Part shown: piece after piece, positions 55,099 through 64,000 of the stretch | Layout: the number at the start of each line of letters is the position of its first letter | How positions within the stretch are numbered: the first letter of the stretch is position 1 | Assembly: GCA_964019055.1 (NCBI GenBank) | Contig: OZ025218.1 | Coordinates: 2,191,191-2,255,190 of the forward strand | Reading direction: 5' to 3' | From: Anthopleura xanthogrammica | Lineage: Eukaryota > Cnidaria > Anthozoa > Actiniaria > Actiniidae | Length of the DNA: 64,000 nucleotides | The notes under the pieces: generated by a model | What the model saw: only the letters and a program-made list of their open reading frames with translations | Told to the model about the DNA's origin: nothing | Databases searched by the model: none | Translations under genes and position numbers: made by a program

Positions 55099-55532
55099 TA
55101 CACTCGATTGCAGAAACGTTGTAGTATACATTTATACATATATACAAATACCTAATTAGATGTAAAAACATGAAAAAAATAATAACTCTGTACCCATTGA
55201 TGCATATCTCACAAAATAATATTTTTCAAGTTTTTTTGTCAATAAAGAACATGAAAAATATTATTTGAGCTCAATCAGATATTATTAAATATATATTAGA
55301 GAGTTTTTAGGCCTAAAAAGGAAAAAAATATAAATAAATATAATTTATTAATATCTGACATTTCAAAACCTTATGTATTTGACATGTCTTGTATCAAAGC
55401 AAGGCAAAGAAGTGTTTTGGTAACTTCACAATATACACGATCATATTTTAGGGCTTTTTCCATTTTTGCATCTCATTAGGTATTTGTATATATGCATAAA
55501 TGTATACTACAACGTTTCTGCGATCGAGTGTG
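55099..55532. mobile_element. MITE in TA-rich repeat, member 1
   Basis: Inverted ends CACTCGATTGCAGAAACGTT and complement (55101 to about 55530) extend about 80 bases inward (ACAAATACCTAAT, GTAGTATACATTTAT). It is bounded by TATATA on both sides. Confidence 0.85.
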
Positions 55533-55545
55533 TATAATATATATA

Positions 55546-55792
55546 TACACCGAATCCCTAAAACTTTGACGATTTTGTGATATATATACATATATGTTTG
55601 AGTGCTATTTTTGTTGAAAAATAAACACTAAACAAGGAGCAAATCAACTGCAAACATGTTAAGAAGTGTCATTAGGTATTCTAGAACAACTTGGTAACAA
55701 ATGTTTGTTGAAAAATGACTGAAATTGCTATCCTCCATATATATGTATATATATATATCGCAAAAGTGTCAAAGTTTTAGGGATTCGGTGTA
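55546..55792. mobile_element. MITE in TA-rich repeat, member 2
   Basis: The 243-bp element at 55548-55790 starts CACCGAATCCCTAAAACTTT and ends with the complement. Bounded by TATATA repeats on both sides and only about 17 bases from member 1. Confidence 0.88.
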
Positions 55793-57062
55793 TATATATT
55801 GTATATATATATGTTTTGTTCCTCTATTGTTTCGCCTCTCGAGAACAAAAGACATCCAAAGTTGCTGTATTAATGTCATGTTCGTGTCATATGAATAGCC
55901 TTGATGGTAAAATACTATAAATTATAGCCAAAAATTATTCCAGTAATTCAAACGTCTAGGTGTGCAAATTAAAGAGACGGTTTGTGTAAAGTGATACGTA
56001 CTGGTCACATTTTTGTACGGTCAAAATTTCGTCCGGTAACGTGTAAGGCCAGCCTCAGAAACATTGTTTTCTTCTCCGAAATTTTTGAAATTATTCAATT
56101 TGAATGAAAAACATATGAGAGATAGTCAAACAGGTATCTCGAGTTCAAGAAATGGAAAAGCTTTAGTGGTTGTTTTCGATTCTGTGTTCAACATCTTTTT
56201 GTTTCAATTTTGCGAATATTTTTCTTCTTTTGTTTTATTTTTAATGGATTATGGCTTTTATTGTATTTTTTTTACAAAACAGTTCAATAATTGTTTTACT
56301 TTTGCCTAAGGATATTTATGGTTTAAGACGTCATCACCAATCTTTAATTACAAGCGTGGAAAACTGTTAAAATGGTATTTTTACACTTAGTAACTGATGC
56401 ATTACTAAGAACGAAATTTGAATGACAAAAAAAAAATAAATAAAAAATAATCGATCATTCATATTCCCAGTAAAAACTAAAAACTTTTGCTGCTGAGGTG
56501 TTTCGTTTTGGATAAACTTCTCGACTTCGCTTTTTTAATGATTCTTTTGACATTGTCTGACAAAAAAACTATTTTGAATATTCCCTATTAATACCCTAAT
56601 AAGAATTATAAATAAGTAAATAAGTTATCAAATGTTTTCTAGAAAGCAAATCCTCGTACGTCTTTGTTTTTGTATTTGAGGGAAGACTGAAATGACTATT
56701 CTCGAATTCCCACACGTCCACTGTAAATCTTCGTATTGTTGCCTAGTAAGATAACATGCTTGGATATATAAAATGGTGAAGGGAAAGCGTGACCTCAAGA
56801 CTCGAATTGATATTGTCACAATATGAATTGATTGACCATGATTAAACAAAGAAGCGTGGTAAGACCGAGACAGTGTGGGTATCATGGTGGTATATTATCA
56901 ATATTATAATTATGGGTAACGACATGTAAATTGCCTTTTTGAGAATGCTACGGTCGGTCTGCGCTCACATCCTGCATCGCATAGCAACTGTCAGTAACGT
57001 TTGATGGAAATACAAAAGACATATATATATATGAAATTCTCACAATTGCAGAATTTTTTTGG
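55793..57062. other. AT-rich gene-free stretch
   Basis: No gene supported; the frame at 56064-56309 is Phe-rich and lacks splice support. Confidence 0.3.
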
Positions 57063-57064
57063 AT

Positions 57065-57066
57065 AG

Positions 57067-57132
<66 letters not shown>

Positions 57133-57354
57133 TATATATATACAGCGACATGCAGAAATTATGATCCTGCTGATATATATACAAGTATATCAAAAGTGTA
57201 TCAGAAATTATGGGATATCATCGCTGATATTTTTTTCGAGTTGCCTATCACTAGGGCTTTCTGAAAAAAATATCATAGTTGGTATCCCATAATTTCTGAT
57301 ACACTTTTGATATACTTGTATATGTATCAGGAGGATCATAATTTCTGCATGTCG

Positions 57355-57398
<44 letters not shown>

Positions 57399-57400
57399 AT
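57065..57400. mobile_element. MITE in TA microsatellite, member 3
   Basis: A near-perfect palindrome (57143-57357) starts CAGCGACATGCAGAAATTAT and ends with its complement; arms are about 90 bases. It is embedded in a (TA)n tract (about 57069-57142 on the left, 57358-57394 on the right). Confidence 0.92.
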
Positions 57401-59794
57401 TAGAATATGTTAAGTATTTGTGAGACCCCCAAGTACAAAGAATAAATGAAAAATAGTTTCATCAAGGTAATATAACGAACGAAGGAAAAAATGAATATAT
57501 AAAAGAAAGCTTGAAGGAAGATAGGAGCCCAAAAAGGAAAGAATACTTATCAAAATAGGAAAGATAGCAAGTCCAAACGAAAATAAAACAGATAAATTAA
57601 GAGGAGATAAAACAAAACAAGAAGGAAGGAAAGACGGAAAAGACAACTTGATATATGAATGACAATTTTTATTTATAGACCAAAGAGTTTGATGGGGTTC
57701 ATGTACTTTTGAGTGGTATTAATGAAAATATATATATGACGAATCATAGATCTAGAGCTGGAACATAAAATGTTTTACGTTGAAGGAGTATAAAAAATCA
57801 ATTATATAAACAGAATCAAAACATAAAAAGATAGCGAAATCCAAATAACTTTACATTCTACCTAACATAGCAATCATTATTTGTCTTATATATGTAGAAA
57901 TTATGGAGCATTATGCAAAAAACAAGCCTTAATTTGAAGCATAAATAGCAAGTCAGTTCATAAACAAAAGCTGAATTATAAGAGAGTGCTTGCCAACTCC
58001 TATATGAAGCTTTACAAACAATCATCTCATACCACTATGGTTTTTACTAGGGGACTTAAAGTATAAACTTATTTTTGAAATTAATGTGGAAACCACATAA
58101 ATCAAATAAACATAGATTTTTGTCATGCACTTTTTCTTAGTTAAGGTACCTGAATAAGAATTCAAAAATTAATGATTTGGGAATGATTTTTAAAGATAAC
58201 CTAAAAGGCTTAGAAAGTATTGTAGGAATACGAAAGTTCGGCATATATTTTGGATAAAAAGTAAGGCATTATTACCTAAATCGGCAAAATTATGGGGACG
58301 TAGATTGGCTTCGAGATACGTGTTTAGGTCTGTTATAAAGTGCCTCGCAACTATCTTTTGAGTAAGCTTATGTTCAGTATTTGAAATAATTATAAAAATA
58401 TTCATATATTACTGTTGTGAAAAAATATTTACTCATTTGAAAGCATAATTTATGATGACAAATGATGAAATACGGCTGTTTTTAACTTCATCATGTCCCC
58501 AGAATCATGAATAAATACGCCAGAAAAAAAATTATTTGCAACTTAATTCGTTCACTTTTCCCTTATCACCTGTATCAATGGCCTTAGATAAAATGGTAGA
58601 AATACATGCTACGAATATCAAAAAAGCATCATTCCGCCATTAAGAGTTGAGATAAGGCTTATCTCAATTCTTCAGCAATGGCCGATTGAGATGTACTTAG
58701 ATTGAGTGTAACTGAGTGATGTTTTGGTGCGTGGCACACGAATATTGCGGAGTTTGAAGTATAAAGATAATAGAAATTTTAGGATCTTGTTTACAGCAAA
58801 CGTAAAACGTAAAATGTCAGAGTGACAAGCAAAACATTTTTCAGTCAGAATTAGTGAAAAAGAATGGGAAAAAATATCCACGTGGTTGATAAATTAATAT
58901 TTGTCTTTGGTGAGGTGTAGTGGAATCAGTTGAGAACGACTCTAAATGCAGTCACATCTGCCATTTGCGGGAAGAAAAAACATGATTTATCTGCCTTAAA
59001 GTTCACAGATGCCAAATGCTAATCCCTTGTCACTATTTGAGTCAAGTCAGTGTAGCACTTTCAAGCCATTTGTGAACAAAAGAGAAGTGAAATTAAATAA
59101 CTATTATTGCTTTGAGAGATATGTACCATAAGATATGACAAAATCAGATAGTCTAGTTTCACAGAGCTTAAAGTCTGCTTCTGAAAAGGAGTACCTGCTA
59201 AGAGTTTCACCCGAAAGCTATACTGCACTATCGGTCACCATATGTGCGACAGCTCATCACGCAAAGACAAAGAAAGCACACAATAGAACAGCGGCATACG
59301 CAGGTTATTTGAACCATCTAACATCCTGGCTCAACATTGGATACATCTGTAACTTATAGATAGCCAGCAACAAGTTGTGATGTGCAAAGGAAAGAGACGT
59401 TATAATAAACCGTATACATTGTAAATTCTTAAAGAAAAAAATACAATAATTTTGATCGGAATACTCCGTGTTTACTGAGACACATGTAAATAATTACCCA
59501 TTCAAGGGTATGAAACAGATGGATGCGATGATTAAAGGACAATATTGGAACAGCCGGTCTGGCAAGCTCGCTTTTAATTTTTTTTTTCTTTTTTCTTTCT
59601 TTCAAGATTTGCCCATAGAGCAGGTGTTTACAATACAGTACACCAACGTCCCACCCAATAAGAATATCCCAACTAACCAAACCCCTAGTTTATCGCCAGT
59701 AAGAAAAAATTATATATAAAAGATTAATAAATATACTATATAATATAATACAACACCTCATTTACAAAAACATTTCTCTCTTCTTTTCTTCCAG
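57401..59794. other. Gene-free stretch upstream of Ly6 exon
   Basis: No gene confirmed. A plus-strand segment 59606-59700 has a TTTCTTTCAAG acceptor and a GTAAGAA donor and might be an alternative upstream exon, but it does not encode a signal peptide, which the Ly6 exon needs. Confidence 0.3.
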
Positions 59795-60138
59795 TGACAG
59801 GACTTTGGTGTTACCAGTGCAGCTCTACTAAATCCTGGTTCGATTGTGACAACAACTTGTACAGAATAAAATGCGACCCCCCGGATAACGTCTGTCTGTC
59901 CTTTGTCCGAAGAAGGCCAGGATATGAATATGCTGAATATACTCGAATGTGCGGCTTAGATAAGAACTGTTCAGCGGATGAATGTAAACACCAGGACTTC
60001 GACTGCATTGTAGATTGCTGTAATAAGGATTCTTGCAATCTTCATGGAGTGGCCTCAAAGAATGTGGCCAGCGGCGTAATTATTGGTGTATGCGTGATAA
60101 TTCAAGTCATTTTGAATATTTTGAGTAACGAAACTTAA
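59795..60138 (+). CDS. Ly6/uPAR (three-finger) domain protein, last exon
   Basis: After a strong TTTTCTTCCAG acceptor the exon opens in phase 1 and encodes LWCYQCSSTKSWFDCDN, further cysteines, and DCCNKDSCN, the CCxxDxCN signature that closes LU domains. Ten cysteines are placed as in three-finger proteins. The C-terminus (VASGVIIGVCVIIQVILNIL) is hydrophobic and ends soon after, so a GPI-anchor signal is likely. Such proteins sit at the cell surface or are secreted and modulate receptors. The signal-peptide exon upstream was not found. Shortly after the stop, 60178-60222 repeats the codons for CNLHGVASK in diverged form. Confidence 0.85.
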
Positions 60139-60510
60139 TAAGTAAGTAATAAGTAAGTGATAAGCTTGCTGTACTTTAATAAGAATATTTGCCATCTCTA
60201 TGGAGTGGCCTCAAAGCATGCGGTCATACGAAACTTAGAGAGAGGACAGTAGTAAGCAGTAGTAAGTGATTATCGATACTAGATCATGCATGTAAACGCA
60301 CTCTATATCCCTCTCGCCCGGGCAAACATTGCACTAAAATTGAGTCATTATATTAACTTTTTTTCCAAAGCCAAAAAATCTCGCCCGTAACTAATATTCC
60401 CCCAAGTTTACTTCAAATATGGCTATTAAGACGCATGCGCACTTGAATATCGTTCTTTTCATTCGTCATCAGTTTGGCCTAAAATATCAGCGGCTTCTAA
60501 ATACCGTACC
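60139..60510. other. 3' flank of Ly6 exon with partial exon duplication
   Basis: 60178-60222 duplicates the exon region near 60020-60065 (TCTATGGAGTGGCCTCAAAG versus TTCATGGAGTGGCCTCAAAG). Confidence 0.6.
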
Positions 60511-60620
60511 ATACCGTGGAATATCCCACGAGTCACATGTAGTTTCTAGTATACGCACGAGCCTTTAGGCAAGTGTGTATACAAAGAAAATACAAGTGAC
60601 GAGTGGGATATCAACGGTAT
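60511..60620. mobile_element. Small palindromic element
   Basis: ATACCGTGGAATATCCCACG on the left pairs with the segment ending 60620 (GAGTGGGATATCAACGGTAT). Confidence 0.75.
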
Positions 60621-60645
60621 GCCACGAGAAACCATGTATAACCAT

Positions 60646-60789
60646 TTTATCCCATACACCGTAGAAAATACAAATGCGTAGCTTCAACGCGCATTGCATG
60701 ATGGGAAGGAAGAGTGAAATACTGACGAATATACAACGGTTTTCCTGATTGCTTTCTGATTGGCTGTATTTTCTATGGTGTGGGATAAA
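60646..60789. mobile_element. Small inverted-repeat element
   Basis: TTTATCCCATACACCGTAGA and GTATTTTCTATGGTGTGGGATAAA-type ends pair over about 28 bases. It lies 25 bases from the preceding palindrome. Confidence 0.72.
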
Positions 60790-60887
60790 TATATATAGAT
60801 AGATATTAGATATGAACATTCTAATTGTAATACATATATATATAGATATTTCAATTTTATTATGATTATTATCGTGTTGAAGTATTA

Positions 60888-60941
60888 GTTATTCTATTCT
60901 ATTCTGTTCTATTCTGTTCTATTCTATTCTGTTCTATTCTA
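60888..60941. repeat. ATTCT/GTTCT pentanucleotide microsatellite
   Basis: About ten ATTCT units with GTTCT variants, directly left of the MITE at 60949. Confidence 0.9.
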
Positions 60942-60946
60942 CAGAT

Positions 60947-61181
60947 TACAGACTCATTTGCACAGGCTTAGCCTCGTTTTTAAGTCAGCTATTCATAAAG
61001 GCGCCAATGAAAGTGGGATTTCAAAACATTGGTCATTATTCAACTTGCCCATTCTTTACATTAAAGTTGACTTTTGCAAATCATTAGCATCAATCATTGC
61101 AGATAACAATCCCGGACTTTTAATAGTGTCTATGAATAGCTGACTTATAAACGAGGCTAACCCTGTGCAAATGAGTCTGTA
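60947..61181. mobile_element. TA-flanked MITE (Tc1/mariner-type ends)
   Basis: The 231-bp element at 60949-61179 begins CAGACTCATTTGCACAGG and ends with its complement; TTAGCCTCGTTT and AAGTCAGCTATTCAT extend the arms to about 60 bases. TA on both sides. Confidence 0.9.
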
Positions 61182-61324
61182 GTCTTCAAAAACAGCGGTT
61201 TGCATCAAATCAGTGCGAAACTGGTGTATTACATGGTTAGAGGTTAACTATTAACCAAAATTTCTTGAATTAAGCAAGACTGTATCAGTAAGTAAAACAT
61301 ATATACACCCTTTTTTAATCTACC

Positions 61325-61418
61325 CAGACAAGGTAAGCTTGCAATGATAGAGACCTTTTTTTAACACCTTGGACAATTATTTATATGTCTCTATCATTGC
61401 AAGCTCACCGTTTGTCTC
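61325..61418. mobile_element. Small palindromic element
   Basis: AGACAAGGTAAGCTTGCAAT and its near-complement, joined by ATGATAGAGAC/GTCTCTATCAT, leave only about 35 bases of loop. Confidence 0.75.
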
Positions 61419-61551
61419 GCTTTGATGCAAAGGCATGGCTACCTTCCAAGATGGCGCAGGGGACTGCTAGGGGTTACATTTTGATTAGCTTCAGAATATC
61501 GTCTGAAACAAAAATCAGACAAAACATGTGAAACAAAAATCAGAAAAAAGA

Positions 61552-61624
61552 TGTTTCCGCTGGGGCTCGAACCCAGGACCTTGCGCGTGTTAGGCGCACG
61601 TGATAACCACTACACTACGAAAAC
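61552..61624 (-). tRNA. tRNA-Val (anticodon AAC)
   Basis: The minus strand folds as a 73-base cloverleaf: acceptor GTTTTCG/CGGAAAC with one U-G pair, A-box TAGTGTAGTGG, anticodon arm CGCCTAACACGCG with AAC, B-box GGTTCGAGCC in a CTGGG/CCCAG T-arm, discriminator A. Downstream on the minus strand TTTTTTCTGATTTTTG supplies a pol III terminator. The acceptor wobble is a slight deviation from the usual GTTTCCG start. The plus-strand frame starting 61551 is its shadow. Confidence 0.96.
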
Positions 61625-62057
61625 AGCTTATATAAGGTTGAGATTTTCAATCAGGGCTTTCATAAATTGGAAAAGAAAATTGAGAGATGAAACTATATCT
61701 TCACGCCAATATGCAGATAGAAAATTTATTCTCATATATTATGCATTATGCATTCTCATGTGGCTTCCGTACAGCGATTCTCCTAGACATGGAGAGAAAG
61801 CAAACACTAACACTTCGAGGATTTTTGGTATTAAGAGTGATCGTATGGACTTTAAACTTTCCCTAGACATGAACAAACTATTCTCCCGAAGGACACTGGC
61901 AGCATCTTGACCTTTGATGAGTTTAAGTCGTAATTTATGCCGACATCGGAAAAGGTCTATTCAGGTAAGTTTAAACAGACTTTGACATAGTTAGTAGTAT
62001 GATTTTGAAGAGAATGATACGTGCTCTGAAATGTGAAAACATTACGCCCAAGCAAGA
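61625..62057. other. tRNA 5' flank
   Basis: No gene supported. Confidence 0.3.
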
Positions 62058-62189
62058 CCCCTTGCAGTACGTCGGAATGTAGCTCAATTTGGAGGACAAT
62101 ACAATACATTAGGTTCCAATTTTCAGGAGATTGAAATTCTTTTGTTTCGAGTTCTCCAAACTGAGCTGCTTTGACGTCCCGTGAAAGGG
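62058..62189. mobile_element. Palindromic MITE, family copy 2
   Basis: Same family as 10574-10701, in opposite orientation: AGCTCAATTTGGAGGACAAT, GGTTCCAATTTTCAGGAGAT and TTTGACGTCCCGTGAAAGGG. The arms are slightly more diverged than in copy 1. Confidence 0.85.
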
Positions 62190-64000
62190 ATCCATGCGTG
62201 GTTATAATTTACGAAAAAGGTCTTGAAATTTCGGTTGTTAGAATAATAACAAACTCTATTTTGGTTCGAACAACGGGAAAATTCCCGAACTTATCGGATC
62301 GCCTGGAAAGGTAGAAATTTCCGAATGAACGGTTCCTGTACAATTTACACGATCAATGCAGATTCGCACCAGTTCCCGATCCTCATCAATTACAGCAAAT
62401 GGCAAAGCCCTGGGTAGGATGCTGCGGCTCTCGGTGTAAATGCAATACTCGAATCCCAAGTGGACTTTTTATCATTCAAGATATTTGCTTTTCATTTGAA
62501 AAAACTAAAACCGGTCATCCCAACCGAAATTTCCGGGATATTTTGGTAAATGGTAAACACTCCAAATCCCTCATTATATTCGGTCATTCTTATTGCGCAT
62601 GCTCAACGAAGACTCTGTGAACTCTGTGAAAACATGGAATATCTCAACAGTAACCTTCGTGTTCTTGACGAGAATAAGAAGCAGAAACACACGTTATTTC
62701 AGCTATTCTTGGATCTTGAAATGACCTATTTCCTATCGCCTATCGCTTATCGCCTATATGACAACTTTTTTTGAAATAGGTATATACTTATATCCATTTG
62801 TCAATACAGCTTTGTGGGAGAATCTTAGGCTGATTGAGATTAGCTAGACTCAATTCCATGGAAACAAGATCAAAAGATGTCTGTCATGTTTACATTATAA
62901 AAGAAACAGAAGGCTAGACTGAGGAAGCTTGTGGCTTACCAGATTTGCATGATAAGCAATTAATGCTTTCATTTGTTGTACTTTTGCTAACTTTCCATTA
63001 ATGAGAATATGAAACCGTTCTTTAAATAAGAATTATTGCTCAAATTCTTTTGTCAACTTGTGAAAAGACTAGGGAGTATGTTGTAGCACAATGTTTAGAG
63101 TAAAAATCTGTCAAATTCCGAAAACTAAAAACTCGATCCTCATAAAATAATGACATGATTTTTTTTAGCATTCACTTGAAAAATTGAAAGCATTTTTACA
63201 CGTTGATAAATATATATAATATATATACAAACAATAGAAGAGAAAGAAGAAAAATCAACATTGTAAATAATACACAGAGTAGCGAGGAAAAGAAATATAC
63301 AAAGAAATTGTATGAAATTTTTCATTGTTTATGACTTGCATTTGCACCTGTAATTCTTAAAGTTTAATTAATTTTTTTCTCACTTCAATGGCTTTCGATG
63401 GTTTTCAACCAATCATGAGGCAGGAACTTAAATGCCTGCTCTTGTCTACGTCAAACACCTCAGGGGCTAATGCTTTCACGTTTCTATGAAATTATTTTTT
63501 GTCAATTTTATTTTGATCTTTATTCTCTCGACTCTTCGACTGTATTGAGAGAATTCAAAAATGAGGTGACTCGTCTCAACGAACGAAATCTAGCGATATT
63601 CTCCGGCCAACAGGTTTGTTATTTTGCACATTAATACAGATTTATATATTTATATTTTGAATATATTTATTTATATTTAGATTTATATAGCTTCTAAATC
63701 GATGTTACCATTCGAAATCGGGCTACCCTAGAAGTGAGAATATTTGCACTATAATTGCACAGTGTAGACACAAAATGGAAAAGTTTTAAGAAAAGTTATC
63801 TGTTATATTTCGAATAAATTGCTGAAAAATGTTTAAAATTTCGAGTTTTAGTTTCCGATTTCGAATGATATTTAAGGAAAACTGTCTTTCGAAAAGTTTG
63901 TCTATCGCTGCTATGAAACACTGATTAGCATAAAAAGACCATCCTTCAAAACTTTCCTGATCCAAGTCTAACATCTGTTGTAAAATTCAGATTCATTGAG
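62190..64000. other. Gene-free stretch to right edge
   Basis: A short CGCCTATCGCTTATCGCC repeat lies near 62738. Remaining frames are short and unsupported. Confidence 0.3.

Noticed and set aside
61551..61910. Plus-strand 119-codon frame starting MFPLGLEPRT
   Set aside because: It is the complement of the tRNA-Val gene; GLEPRT is the usual artefact of reading a B-box in reverse.

Overview
This window reads as nuclear DNA of a metazoan, most consistently an anthozoan cnidarian such as a stony coral or sea anemone. The evidence is AT-rich sequence, short exons with GT-AG introns, two eukaryotic tRNA genes, L2/CR1-type LINE tails ending in ATT- or AAAT-type repeats, tRNA-headed SINEs, and very many miniature inverted-repeat transposons. 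The taxon is inferred from overall character, not from a marker gene. There are no prokaryotic operons or CRISPR arrays.

Likely host genes are few. A minus-strand gene with a signal peptide and a NIDO (nidogen-type) domain lies at 0.97-2.56 kb; three phase-matched exons are visible and the gene probably continues beyond the left edge. A complete three-exon NAXE gene (NAD(P)HX epimerase) lies at 40.1-41.8 kb. An Ly6/uPAR three-finger domain exon lies at 59.8-60.1 kb. tRNA-Arg(TCT) is at 49.2 kb and tRNA-Val(AAC) at 61.6 kb, both on the minus strand. Less certain are a leucine-rich-repeat fragment (21.1-21.8 kb), two joined exons of unknown function (29.3-29.6 kb) and several hypothetical reading frames.

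The rest is mobile-element territory. From left to right: a 2.08-kb foldback element with 9-bp target duplication (3.4-5.4 kb); an apparently complete PIF/Harbinger transposon with its DDE transposase and second protein (6.15-9.33 kb); a TTAA-flanked MITE; a 3.5-kb array with a ~1.21-kb higher-order period (13.2-16.6 kb); a duplicated block of PC4-like and BEN-domain pseudogenes (17.1-20.9 kb); an inverted-repeat element carrying a ZAD-like zinc-finger frame (23.7-24.9 kb); a deleted Tc1/mariner copy (28.2-28.9 kb); LINE fragments; a CXC/tesmin-like relic and a pogo/Tigger-like transposase fragment (32-33.4 kb); and a degenerate THAP gene followed by a THAP-DDE transposase converging on a YqaJ nuclease, the gene pair expected of ISL2EU elements (37.1-39.5 kb). 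Beyond NAXE come a tandem array, two opposed SINEs, a CTT microsatellite, an L2/CR1 LINE and an 866-bp Harbinger-type MITE carrying a nested MITE. From 50.5 to 59.8 kb I see no genes, but three palindromic MITEs sit in or beside TA microsatellites. More palindromic elements surround the tRNA-Val gene.

For the request to find a new system, the best candidates are the ZAD-bearing inverted-repeat element, the PC4/BEN duplicated locus, the THAP-DDE/YqaJ pair and the cluster of MITEs in TA repeats. All are inferred from sequence alone.
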